Notes: generated by a model not told the origin, from the letters alone. A stretch of DNA of 64,000 nucleotides from JAVBMJ01 sp031552535 (GCA_031552535.1 JAVBMJ010000036.1:27487-91486), one strand, 5' to 3'; numbered from the stretch's first letter, positions 26,933 to 35,599 are shown. Translations and numbers: made by a program.

Positions 26933-27187
26933 CTAACCCTTTAATTCTTCCCTGATTATATCAACCAGCTTACCCAGCGAGGCTTCCGGCACTATCTTAC
27001 CGCCCACTTCGACATACGGGGCGTTGCTACCCTCGCCACTCGTACAGCAGTCGAGACACGGTGTCCCGATAATATCCACACGCTCCGACAGATCGGAGGG
27101 CAGGTATTCGTCGAGAAGTTGCAATTCGGCTCCTCCCATGACATAACACAATGTGCCGGTGCAGATTTTTACCAACAATTTTTCCAT
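26933..27187 (-). CDS. Thioredoxin-like [2Fe-2S] ferredoxin (NuoE/HydC-like)
   Basis: An 84-residue protein with the [2Fe-2S] pattern CTGTLC (C9, C14) and CLDCC (C44, C48), that is CX4C and CX3C as in NuoE-type subunits. It is shorter than NuoE and lacks the helical N-terminal domain. It sits between the SpoIIE-like phosphatase (6-nt gap) and the hydrogenase (4-nt gap), so it probably passes electrons to or from the hydrogenase or the sensory hydrogenase. Confidence 0.88.
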   Translation of the reverse strand: MEKLLVKICTGTLCYVMGGAELQLLDEYLPSDLSERVDIIGTPCLDCCTSGEGSNAPYVEVGGKIVPEASLGKLVDIIREELKG

Positions 27188-27193
27188 GCGCGT

Positions 27194-28357
27194 CTATATA
27201 TATTGTATTTTGACCTCTTTCATATATTTCGTTTCCAGCAATCGCGCCAGATCCTTGATCAGGTTGCGTCTCAACTCCAGTTCCACCGGCAGTGTCGGAT
27301 CCTGGTGTATCGGATTGATCCTCGTACCCACTACAAATTCAACAATATCGTGTCCCAGCAACATCTTCGCAACCACCCCGTCGGTACCTCTCTGAGCTAT
27401 CTCGCCTCCGTTGTGCACCTCCAGCAACCGCTTGACCTTATTCAACGTCAGCACTCCTTCGGTAATCAGGTCGACCCCATCCATCTTCGATGTGGGGGGC
27501 AAACCGGCCGGATCGCGTTTCAGGTCTACCACTATATCCCGCTTCAACTCCCTCGACAGTATCCGGGCCGTGGTTCCACCGCATATCAGCTTGGTTCCCC
27601 GGTATTTATCTACCATATCGGCCAGGATCACATCTTTACTTTCCTTGAACGGAGGGCCCGAACAGACCATGATCCTGCGCGGATGACGGAAATAGACCGT
27701 AACGCATGCCAGTTCGTTCTTCGGTGCGAACAGGTCGTTCAATTCGGCCCTCGACACCACGCGGTAACTCATCTCGCGGGCCGAAATCGAGGGTTTGGCA
27801 GCTATAAGTTCCGAACAATACTTCGCAACCCCCTCCACGCCCCATCCGCCAGGCAAACGCCTGGTCCCCCTACCCGCTTCCGTAACTCCACCGTTGACCA
27901 GCACCAGCCGGTCTTCGTGGCGGACTGTGAATTCGCTCGTGAAAACACCAGGCACCGCACCCTGCGCCTCTTCGCGTTCGAGTCCAACCGGCTGGCTCCC
28001 GTGAAGTCTGATGCAGCCCGGATGGGCATACTCCACTATTCTTGCCTCACGGGCATGGTGTAATTCCATGATCGTAAATGCCACACCGCCACGGTCGTCT
28101 CCATTGTCAAACGTGCGTATGATCGTCCCGGCCCCACGCAGCAAATCATCGTCGGCGAGAGCATAACTTATGGCCATCGACCCGGCAATCCCCGCAACGA
28201 CTTCGGCCTTCACCCCGCGACCAGGGCCCGAGGCCAGCACCGCTATCTCGCGCATCCCTGCCCGGCGACGCAGGTAGCCCGTCGACGCCACACGTTCACC
28301 CCTGGCTCCCAGACGCAGGAACTCGACCTCGATAAACAATTTTTCCTCGCTATCCAT
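27194..28357 (-). CDS. SpoIIE-family (PP2C-type) serine/threonine phosphatase
   Basis: The start at 28357 (MDSEEKLFIEVEFLRLGARGER) gives 387 residues and overlaps the end of the sensory hydrogenase gene by 8 nt, a sign of coupled translation. The PP2C/SpoIIE core is seen in an N-terminal VASGPGRGVKAEV-like segment, GVAFTIMELHHAREARIVEYAHPG, VLVNGGVTEAGRG and later VDLITEGVLTLNKVKRLLE. It is soluble, with no sensory domain of its own. In such operons the phosphatase is thought to relay the signal from the PAS-bearing hydrogenase-like sensor. The target phosphoprotein is unknown. Confidence 0.75.
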   Translation of the reverse strand: MDSEEKLFIEVEFLRLGARGERVASTGYLRRRAGMREIAVLASGPGRGVKAEVVAGIAGSMAISYALADDDLLRGAGTIIRTFDNGDDRGGVAFTIMELHHAREARIVEYAHPGCIRLHGSQPVGLEREEAQGAVPGVFTSEFTVRHEDRLVLVNGGVTEAGRGTRRLPGGWGVEGVAKYCSELIAAKPSISAREMSYRVVSRAELNDLFAPKNELACVTVYFRHPRRIMVCSGPPFKESKDVILADMVDKYRGTKLICGGTTARILSRELKRDIVVDLKRDPAGLPPTSKMDGVDLITEGVLTLNKVKRLLEVHNGGEIAQRGTDGVVAKMLLGHDIVEFVVGTRINPIHQDPTLPVELELRRNLIKDLARLLETKYMKEVKIQYI

Positions 28358-30047
28358 TCTCAGGGGTTTGAGCATCGAGTATCGAATTAAGTATGGCCTC
28401 CGTGCGCGAAGCGTTCTCTCCAAGCAGGTGGGCTATTTTCTGGACCGTCTCCAGATTTTCGTCGATCACCTTCTGCGTACGCCGGACGATCTCTTCGTTG
28501 CGCACCTGCGAAAAGTGCATGTTGCGGCAGATCACCAACGCAGTTTTATGCTTCTGAACCGAATGTATCGACACGGTAAGTATCCTTTCGCGTACCTGCA
28601 CATCCCGTACCACACTCTCGTTCCCGTTTTCGAGTACCGACCCGATCAGCTTGGCGAAAGGCATCACCTCCGACGCCGCCACTCCCTTCATGCCAGGATT
28701 GGAGTCAGACAACTGTGTCGCCCTGGAGCCGAGCATCGTAGCCAGCATACGATTGGCCTCCACTATGTTGCCATTGCTGTCGACTACAGCTATCCCGGCC
28801 GACAATTTTCCCAACAGCGTAGTGAATTTAGCACTCATCTCCGACTGGACATAGTGTATGCACATCTCCCTTGTGACCGCGCCCTTGCTCAGAGCCTTGG
28901 CAAAACGGCGACATGTGACATATCCGCAGGCGTTGCAATCTATCTGTTGCGACTCGTCCGAAAGGCCGAGCGAGGCGAGCGCCTTAAGGGTTTCGCTTTC
29001 GGCGACAAAACTGTTTATCTCGGGCGGTGGCGTAATCTCGCGATATTTTACTGCAGGAAGCGTATACGATTCGTCGATCTTCAACCGCCGCGCCGCAACA
29101 CCGGCAATCGACACATGCCCCGCGACGAGCGACCCGCCTCTGCGCGACCCGCGCCCGTTGGACCCAAGACACCCGCCATGGCATGCCATAAGGTCTAAAT
29201 ATACAGTGCCCTGGTTACCGGTCTGCGGGATATCCAACAGCGAAACCACCCCGGCCATTCCCGACCCTGCGACAACCGTAATTTCTGTTGCCGGATCGAT
29301 GCCGTGGCCCTCCAACGGATACATAACGCCATGCCGGGCGACAAAAGGCTCGAACTGATAACTGTCGTTCCCCGAAATTTTATCAAAGTCCACTCCCTCA
29401 TTATGCATCCAATCGCGCAGTTCCCTGAACGTCAACGCCAATTCCACATGGGAATCACCCCTTTCAGTTTCGCGTTTCAGAGCTATGCACGACGAAAAAT
29501 GGATTATATGCGCCTCATGCCCCCACCAACTCCTTATCATCTGCGCATGAGCTTCGTAGGGTTTGGGCACAGGTAACAGCGACGACGCCAGCCGCGGCTT
29601 ATATCTGGCGATATAGTCTGCCACAACCGGGCATCGCGGTGAAATATTGAGTCCGCCCCGGGCCACGCTTACACCTTTCTCCTGCTTCATCGTCGCCTCG
29701 GCGCCCAGCGAGCTCTCCGAAACATGGGTAAATCCCAACAACTTCATCGCCTCGACGAAACGGCTGGGTCCTATGCCTTCGAATTCGACCATCCAGTCGG
29801 GTGCGACCGAAGCCACCTTTATCGTATGGTTTTTTATGAACCGGCGGGCCAGGTGCACATCGTCGCGCATGCGCACATAGCCATATCTGCACATGGAAAG
29901 GCAATCGCCGCACGCGACACAACGTTCCGTGACAATTTCAGGGCCCGCAGGCGATGTCGAGATGGCTTTTACCTCACATTCCCGTACGCACCTGTAACAA
30001 TTTCCGCACGGGCTGCGTTCTATATAGAGGCTTTGTATATCGGGCAT
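28350..30047 (-). CDS. Sensory [FeFe]-hydrogenase-like protein with PAS domain (group C / HydS-like)
   Basis: A 565-residue protein. Two CX2CX2CX3C ferredoxin clusters (C14-C24 and C43-C53) are followed by a hydrogenase-like domain in which every H-cluster ligand cysteine remains: L1 SPRCP (136-140), L2 SSCIALKRE (185-193), L3 LMACHGGCLG (286-295). The catalytic proton-donor cysteine of L1 is replaced by Arg. Then comes a CNACGYVTC cluster (371-379, plus C396), a PAS domain (about 405-510, LGKLSAGIAVVDSNGNIVEANRMLATMLG) and a C-terminal helix rich in ENL/IAHLL. This fits a redox or H2 sensor rather than an enzyme. It is the first gene of the operon and feeds the SpoIIE-type phosphatase that overlaps its stop codon. 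Confidence 0.88.
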   Translation of the reverse strand: MPDIQSLYIERSPCGNCYRCVRECEVKAISTSPAGPEIVTERCVACGDCLSMCRYGYVRMRDDVHLARRFIKNHTIKVASVAPDWMVEFEGIGPSRFVEAMKLLGFTHVSESSLGAEATMKQEKGVSVARGGLNISPRCPVVADYIARYKPRLASSLLPVPKPYEAHAQMIRSWWGHEAHIIHFSSCIALKRETERGDSHVELALTFRELRDWMHNEGVDFDKISGNDSYQFEPFVARHGVMYPLEGHGIDPATEITVVAGSGMAGVVSLLDIPQTGNQGTVYLDLMACHGGCLGSNGRGSRRGGSLVAGHVSIAGVAARRLKIDESYTLPAVKYREITPPPEINSFVAESETLKALASLGLSDESQQIDCNACGYVTCRRFAKALSKGAVTREMCIHYVQSEMSAKFTTLLGKLSAGIAVVDSNGNIVEANRMLATMLGSRATQLSDSNPGMKGVAASEVMPFAKLIGSVLENGNESVVRDVQVRERILTVSIHSVQKHKTALVICRNMHFSQVRNEEIVRRTQKVIDENLETVQKIAHLLGENASRTEAILNSILDAQTPENG

Positions 30048-30063
30048 TATTTTTCTACCTTTG
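30032..30063 (+). promoter_or_regulatory. Consensus promoter firing away from the hydrogenase operon
   Basis: TTTG (30032-30035), a 20-nt spacer and TACCTTTG (30056-30063) match the Bacteroidota promoter exactly. The -33 box lies inside the first codons of the sensory hydrogenase gene (opposite strand). A start near 30070 would give an RNA antisense to that gene's leader, and it meets a terminator-like hairpin after about 35 nt. Confidence 0.65.
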
Positions 30064-30085
30064 TTCTGGCGAAGTTAAACTTCCG

Positions 30086-30105
30086 AGTGCCGGGCGGCAC
30101 TTTTT
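30086..30105 (+). terminator. Terminator-like hairpin in the hydS/DUF4294 divergent gap
   Basis: AGTGCCG (30086-30092) pairs with CGGCACT (30095-30101) across a 2-nt gap and runs into five T (30101-30105). It is read on the plus strand, downstream of the promoter at 30032-30063 and upstream of the DUF4294 start. A two-base loop is tight; the true loop would be 4 nt. Confidence 0.55.
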
Positions 30106-30171
30106 ATCACATTTGTCGAGTAAACCCGGCGCTCGCAAGAGGTGGTCGATATTTTATTCTTACGAGCGGTT

Positions 30172-30179
30172 TACCTTTG
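30172..30179 (+). promoter_or_regulatory. -7 box TACCTTTG before the DUF4294 gene
   Basis: An exact TAnnTTTG match 21 nt before the start codon at 30200. No TTTG at 19-21 nt upstream is visible, so it may need an activator. Confidence 0.5.
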
Positions 30180-30199
30180 CAAAGATAATAGATGTTTCC

Positions 30200-30829
30200 A
30201 TGTTGCGCAATCTGTTTTTGATCGCCACGGCTCTTTTGTTCGTTGCCCCGTTACGGGGGCAGCAATCTTTGCCGTCGACATACGGTGGTCCCCGGGATGC
30301 AGTCACAGGTCGCGGTCCCGGAGGGCCGGGCTATTACGGCACTTATCTCGACGAATCGGGCCGCGAACCGATAGGAGTGGTGGACATGTGGCCGGTGTAT
30401 TGCTTCAGGCGGCCGGCCGACCTGCGCCGCTACGAGCGGTTGATCTACAACCTCAAGAAAGTATACCCAATAGCTAAATTAGCGCGCCAGAAACTTGCCC
30501 AGGCCGAAACCGACATGGCACATATCCACAGCCGCAAAGCCCAGAACGAATATATAAAACGGATGGAGAAAGAGCTCAAGCAGGAGTATACGCCCGTTTT
30601 GAAGAAAATGACCTATGCCCAGGGGAAGATATTGATAAAGTTGATAGACCGCGAAACCGACCACACGACTTACGAGTTGATAAAGCAATTCAAAGGTAGT
30701 TTTTCGGCTTTCATGTGGCAGGGGGTGGCACGGCTGTTCACTGCCAACCTGAAAACGGAGTATGACCCCAAAGGCGAAGACCGGGTGATCGAGCAACTGA
30801 TCCTGTTGTATGAGGCAGGATTGTTATAA
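30200..30829 (+). CDS. DUF4294 family secreted protein
   Basis: The start at 30200 gives 209 residues beginning with a signal peptide (MLRNLFLIATALLFVAPLRGQ). The frame is open upstream but that part is not protein-like. The mature part contains PVYCFRRPADLRRYERLIYNLKKVYPIAKLA, a long charged helix with AETDMAHIHSRKAQNEYIKR, then YAQGKILIKLIDRETDHTTYELIKQFKGSFSAFMWQGVARLF, the hallmark of DUF4294 proteins of Bacteroidota. Function is unknown. It is transcribed away from the hydrogenase operon. Confidence 0.8.
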   Translation: MLRNLFLIATALLFVAPLRGQQSLPSTYGGPRDAVTGRGPGGPGYYGTYLDESGREPIGVVDMWPVYCFRRPADLRRYERLIYNLKKVYPIAKLARQKLAQAETDMAHIHSRKAQNEYIKRMEKELKQEYTPVLKKMTYAQGKILIKLIDRETDHTTYELIKQFKGSFSAFMWQGVARLFTANLKTEYDPKGEDRVIEQLILLYEAGLL

Positions 30830-30837
30830 ATCCCGGG

Positions 30838-30936
30838 GCGCATCGGGTTGCAATTGTGCGGCCCCGCCGGCAGAGGAAGCAGGGCGACCTGCGGGAAAAC
30901 AGCCTCTTCGATGCCGGAGAAAAGCAGGCGAATCAT
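30838..30936 (-). pseudogene. Degenerate copy of the C-terminus of the 31464-34117 gene
   Basis: On the minus strand this reads LLFSGIEEAVFPQVALLPLPAG, nearly the same as SIFSGIEEQIFPQVTLLPLPAG near the end of the broken lipoprotein gene (DNA 31557-31620). The similarity stops after the PAG segment, and there is no start. It looks like the remnant of a tandem duplicate; the small gene 30933-31445 lies between the two copies. Confidence 0.6.
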
Positions 30937-31445
30937 TTCCTGTAATACTCCGGAAAACGCTCCAGCATAGAGTAATCCTTTTCCATAACATAGAGCAAGG
31001 CGTCGCTGACTGTCAATGAATAATTGTCATGCTGATCTCCATTAGGCATTTCGTCCTGCTCTATAAGCCAGCATGTGCTATTAATTCCCTCTTGTTCATA
31101 CCATCCTCTATAGATATTGCCTAACTGGATATTATCCCAATGAGTATATGTTGTATCAGATAAATTAAAAAGATATGCATCTATAATATATATCATTTCA
31201 GGATGTGCGTAAATGAACTCAGTTTTAAATGTTGCCGAATCTTTAATATCAAATTCGTCGACATATAGAATAGTCCCGGTTTTAACATGGCTCACGCCTT
31301 TTTGGGTGGTTATATTCAAAACTATATCCTTATTCGTGCCATTTTGTATATACACTTTTAATTCATGCTCATACTGCACCGGATCGCAATGGGCAAATAA
31401 TATGACAATTAGCATTAATAATACAATTTTCCCCATAATTTTCAA
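30933..31445 (-). CDS. Small envelope protein of unknown function
   Basis: A 170-residue protein starting MKIMGKIVLLMLIVILFAHC, a hydrophobic signal. The cysteine at residue 20 may be a lipidation site, although F-A-H-C is a poor lipobox. The mature part has NGTNKDIVLNITTQKGVSHVKTG and a Tyr/Asp-rich region. Base composition is clearly more AT-rich than its neighbours, which suggests recent acquisition. It lies between a decayed C-terminal fragment and the broken lipoprotein gene, in an unstable region. No family recognised. Confidence 0.55.
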   Translation of the reverse strand: MKIMGKIVLLMLIVILFAHCDPVQYEHELKVYIQNGTNKDIVLNITTQKGVSHVKTGTILYVDEFDIKDSATFKTEFIYAHPEMIYIIDAYLFNLSDTTYTHWDNIQLGNIYRGWYEQEGINSTCWLIEQDEMPNGDQHDNYSLTVSDALLYVMEKDYSMLERFPEYYRK

Positions 31446-31463
31446 TATTTAATCATTTCTCAA

Positions 31464-34117
31464 TCAGACCCTTCGGCCAGTGACCACGGCGTAGATGTAG
31501 CCGTTTCGCTGGCCGGCATTGGAGCTTTTCGGGCCTTCGAGCATAATGCGGTAGCGGCCCGCCGGCAGAGGGAGCAAAGTGACCTGAGGAAAAATCTGTT
31601 CTTCGATGCCGGAGAAAATGGATGTTGCAGTGTCGTAATCCGACAACACTCCGTCGTAAACAAGCCTGGAATGGCCCCTATGGAATTCAGAGGCCTCGCA
31701 ATCGTAATCAGCTATCGCAATGTTGATCTGCGACACATGCGGGCTGTGGACCGTGATCTCGACGTCCATTTCGTGTTGAAGCGTAAACTCGATCCACATT
31801 TCATGGGCCTCGTCGTAGCAGATATCTTCGTGATTGTTGCGGGTGTCTGCCAATGCCCTGAAAATGAAATCACTATCGCAGGCCCCTGCCGCCATTGGCG
31901 CCCCGAAGCTGCTGCCGGGATATTGCCCGGACATGAAAGCATGGTTGTAGACGGTGCATTCGTTGGATATGGCCACGCCCGCCGGATTTGTGGCATGGCG
32001 GCGGAAGCGGGTGGCGTATTGCGCCGGCACAGCCAGGTCAAGCGATGCGGTAGCCGCGTCCACATACTCCCATGCGCCGCTACCGCCCATACGTTGCCAC
32101 CGGTAGACGAAACCTCCCTGGGCCGCAGATGCCTCCCCGGTAGATGGTATCGATAATCCATAGTCGTATTGCGTGGCGTTCAGGTGAACTTCCGTCACAA
32201 TCGATCCTGCCGACGGTTGCGAGTAGATGCCCGTGGAGCCCCCGTCGTAGGGATCGACAATATCGTCGATATAAAGCGCCAGATGGGGATAAAACGACTG
32301 GGGTTTTGCCTTGAAACCGGCAATTGTGCGGTTGGCCAACGACCGTTCGAGGTGGTTGTAGCTACAACCAAGCGACCTAAGATCATGGAATAATTGAGCA
32401 TAATTCCGAGGAAATTTCCCTCCATATTTGCCTGATATCGAAACTGTAAATCCCAAATAATCCACTTCCATCCTCCACTCCCTGTAATACGCCACCCCTC
32501 GGACAGCGCGATCATCTGCCCGGCCTCGTCGGGCAGTTGCGTGTGGTACGGCCCGCCATTAAGCACCTCGCCCGAGATCTGCGCAACCACATTGTCCCGC
32601 CAATACGAAGCCGCCCACTGCGCCCCACGCTCGTTGCACATGCGGGTGTACTGGCTGGCATGGGTCAACTCGTGCCACACGGTCGAGACTATATCGTTGT
32701 AACGCGACATGTCGGTGGCGTACCTGAGGATCAGGTCCGGCATCCCGCCTATGAGATAATCGGCGGTAACAAAAGGTCCCAACCCCAATATCAGATCGAA
32801 ATAGGCGGGTATATATACGTGTACATACCGGTTGAAAAGAGGTGCGCTCGCCGTAAGGTTGCTGCTCTGCCTGTTGGCTATCTCCAGCATATTGGGGGGC
32901 AATGCCAGACCATGTTGCTGCGCTATACCTATATAATCGTAAATGGCATTGTGAGCACACACTTGCCCCAGTAGTAACTGTTGGTGTAAAACGTCATCGA
33001 ATGGCCGTTGGGCGAGTGGTAACCTGCGCCGTACCAGTGGTCCCACAGGCATAAGGCCCCGGCAAGACTCTTGTTCAGTTCCCAGCGGTTGCCACCCCGC
33101 TCGCCACGAAAAATAATATGGTAATTTATGCTGTTGCCAATCCAGAGGGAGTTGAACCGCACCGACGAACGATAGTAACCATTGGCATTCGTGATCTCAT
33201 TATGATAATAAAACCAACGCCACAAACGCACCATGGTCCCCTTTACCGGCTTTTCCCCCGCAGGAGTATCGACTTTGATATAACCTTCCGGATAGTAATA
33301 TTCATCACAGCTCGTCCACGAATACGACAGAAATTGTTTGCGCGTACACTTTGCATATGTCGCCCTGGTCTCGATCTCCCGCTCCTGTTCCGGCGAAGGC
33401 ATCAACTCTTCCGCATTGCCGGTCAGTTCGAACGCAGCAACCAGAAGCATCTTGACAAAGTCGCCGGTCATCTGTTTTGTCGACGATTTCACGGCAGGAG
33501 CGCTGCCCGTTATTGCGTCGGGTAATTCGATCTCGGAATAATATTCGCTGTGTTCGGGAATAAACAGCGAATCGAGCAACTCGGTTTGAAGCGGCGCCGG
33601 AAATGTATGATCGGGTTTGACCGTAGTATAAAACCAATGACCTATCGGGGACATCTCCGAAGTATTTACCTGAAAATCAATAAAATAATCCCCCGGCTCC
33701 AGGATTTCATAATCGAGTGGAAACGGGAACAGCGTCAGGGTGGTGTCGTTGGCAAGCGCGGCGTATTGCAGGCTGTCCTGCGGGCAAAAACGAACGTAAA
33801 GATCCGTAGTATATATATTGAAATCCATATCCCCGGGCAAATCCCAAGCCGGCGGCCCGCTACGGGTAGCGGGAGACGACGTTTCGGCCTTTACCAATTC
33901 AAGGGCCTGTCTCATGTTTTTTACAGAGAATGGATTGTTAAGTTTGCGGCCTAATTTCAGCGGCCGCCGCCCCCCTGGCTTCGCGGCTAAACGACCCTTG
34001 CCCCTTTGTAACGTTGGCAGATCCGGGCTCACTTGTTTGCGGCGAAATATCTGGTACTTTGGTACAAGATGTTACAGCGACCAAAAACGCTGCAAGAGCG
34101 AAGGTACAATTTTTCAT
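31464..34117 (-). pseudogene. Frameshifted lipoprotein gene with HExxH peptidase motif and ppc-like C-terminus
   Basis: Three minus-strand frames join into one protein of about 880 residues. The start at 34117 gives MKNCTFALAAFLVAVTSC with a lipobox. Three breaks occur at short repeats: a run of six C (33970-33975, +1), CACACAC (32956-32962, +2) and CCCC (32495-32498, -1). Resolving them restores continuous sequence, for example YYWGKCAHNAIYDYIG and ALSEGVAYYREW. The middle part has STVWHELTHASQY (HExxH), so a zinc peptidase-like fold is likely. The C-terminal part (VTVHSPHVSQINIAIADYD to LLPLPAGRYRIML) looks like a prepeptidase C-terminal beta domain. It may be a true pseudogene, a phase-variable gene or an assembly-error artefact. 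Confidence 0.7.
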
Positions 34118-34335
34118 AATAATTATTATTCAATGTATTATAGTATAATTTTCGAATGAGCGCTATACATTTCGCGCCCCCATCCACTTCCCGCATCCGT
34201 TTTCCCGTGCTGCTAATATAGCAAAATATTTCGCAACATGCAAATATTGCGAAATATTCATTATCACTCAAATGCAGCTACTTACCTCGCAGACAGCGCT
34301 CGTGCAAAATAATTGCATTTCTACACGACTGAAGA

Positions 34336-35283
34336 TCAATTTCCTGTCGACAGCGTGACGAATACGGGCAGGTGGTCGCTGTATCCGCCCTCATATACCC
34401 CCGAGCGAAATGTCCGCAGCGGATAGCCATGCCATGGGCTATCAGCGGGAGCCAGCATCCAGCGGCGGATGAAAACGCCACAGTCGTCGTAGCGCAACCC
34501 GCCACCACCCAGCATATCGCCGTCAATCAATATTTGATCCAATAATTCCCAGCGCCCCCGGTAAAGATACGAGCCATAGCCTTGGCCTGCCAATACATAA
34601 AACGGATTGAAAAGAATTCCGGCACCACCAGCCACGCGCATCCCCCGCGGAAAAGCCTTCCTGAACTGACGTTCGCGCGGACCGGCATTCATGTCACCCA
34701 TGACAATCATCCGACGGCCGCGATCTACGCGCTTCAATGAGTCGGTCACATGCATCAACGCCGTGAAAGCCCGCCCGTAAGCCCCGGAACCCGAAAGATG
34801 CGACGGCAGATGACACACAATAACATTGACCCCCACCCCGCACAATAATCCGCGGACATGTAAAAACTCACGCCCCCCACCCCAGTCTATCAAACGGCAC
34901 AACTCTGCATGAAACTTATCGCCTTTGTAAAGCAACACAACATCGATGCCGCGAAAGTCCGATGAAGTACGGTGGATATAGTTATAGTCGGTAGCCATAC
35001 GCGTCACCAGATCTCTTACCACCTGCTCGTTCTCAACCTCGCACAGCCCGACCATGTCGAGCGACATACTGTCCAAAACAGCCGCTATGTTTCCAACCTT
35101 CGCACGGTAGCGGTCTCCGGTCCAACGCAACGCACCGCCGGGAGTGTACTCCCCGTCGTCAGCCAACGGATTGCGAACCGTGTCGAACAGATTCTCAGCA
35201 TTGTAAAACCCCACACGAACCGGACCACCACCCAACACAACCCCGCAAAATAACAATCCCGAAATCAACAAAAACCTTAACAT
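34336..35283 (-). CDS. Secreted endonuclease/exonuclease/phosphatase-family protein
   Basis: The start at 35283 (MLRFLLISGLLFCGVVLGGG, a signal peptide) gives 315 residues. The frame runs further upstream into palindromic element B, but that part is not real protein. The family signature is clear: VRVGFYNAENLFDTV, GLCEVENEQV (catalytic Glu), NVIVCHLPSHLSG, VMGDMNAGPRERQF (Asp-Asn pair) and GGYSDHLPVFVTL (Asp-His). It is a predicted periplasmic or secreted metal-dependent phosphodiesterase; nuclease or phosphatase activity cannot be told apart. Its leader is the left arm of the 35-bp inverted repeat of element B. About 218 nt of AT-rich sequence between it and the broken lipoprotein gene shows no feature. 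Confidence 0.85.
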   Translation of the reverse strand: MLRFLLISGLLFCGVVLGGGPVRVGFYNAENLFDTVRNPLADDGEYTPGGALRWTGDRYRAKVGNIAAVLDSMSLDMVGLCEVENEQVVRDLVTRMATDYNYIHRTSSDFRGIDVVLLYKGDKFHAELCRLIDWGGGREFLHVRGLLCGVGVNVIVCHLPSHLSGSGAYGRAFTALMHVTDSLKRVDRGRRMIVMGDMNAGPRERQFRKAFPRGMRVAGGAGILFNPFYVLAGQGYGSYLYRGRWELLDQILIDGDMLGGGGLRYDDCGVFIRRWMLAPADSPWHGYPLRTFRSGVYEGGYSDHLPVFVTLSTGN

Positions 35284-35599
35284 ATCCCAATCCCTAATTA
35301 AAATCATAAACTGAAAAACTTTATATAAATGTTCTTCGACCGCGACTTTTTTGAAAAAAAGTCGCCCAAAAAACTTCAATCATTACTCAGCTGCGAATTT
35401 GCAGATGTCATGTTACAGGCCGGAAGCCCTATTGCGTATTGCTAATTTGAGGGGCTTCCGGCCTGTAACATGACATCTATAAACTCAGAGCGAAGTATGG
35501 ATTAAAAATTTTTGGTGCCGCTTTTTACAAAAAGCGGCAGTTGGAGCATATTTAAATGGAGTTATTTTTCAGTTTATGATTTTAATTAGGGATTGGGAT
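35284..35599 (-). repeat. Palindromic intergenic element, copy B, with perfect 35-bp flanking arms
   Basis: The outer arms are a perfect 35-bp inverted repeat (35284-35318 with 35565-35599). Inside, the left end GCGACTTTTTT..AAAAAAGTCGC and the right end GCCGCTTTTT..AAAAAGCGGC are the same conserved ends as in copy A (13914-14167), reversed. At the centre lies a 26-27 bp stem (GATGTCATGTTACAGGC.. from 35404, with its complement to about 35477) unlike that of copy A except for GGAAGCCC. The right arm includes the last codons and stop of the SRPBCC gene; the left arm ends at the exonuclease start codon. The order relative to transcription is the same as in copy A. Confidence 0.85.

Noticed and set aside
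29954..30199. N-terminal extension of the DUF4294 protein
   Set aside because: It overlaps the sensory hydrogenase start and is not protein-like; a signal peptide begins at 30200.
35284..35379. N-terminal extension of the exonuclease-like protein up to 35379
   Set aside because: The extension (MKFFGRLFFKKVAVEEH) is translated repeat DNA of element B; a normal signal peptide starts at 35283.
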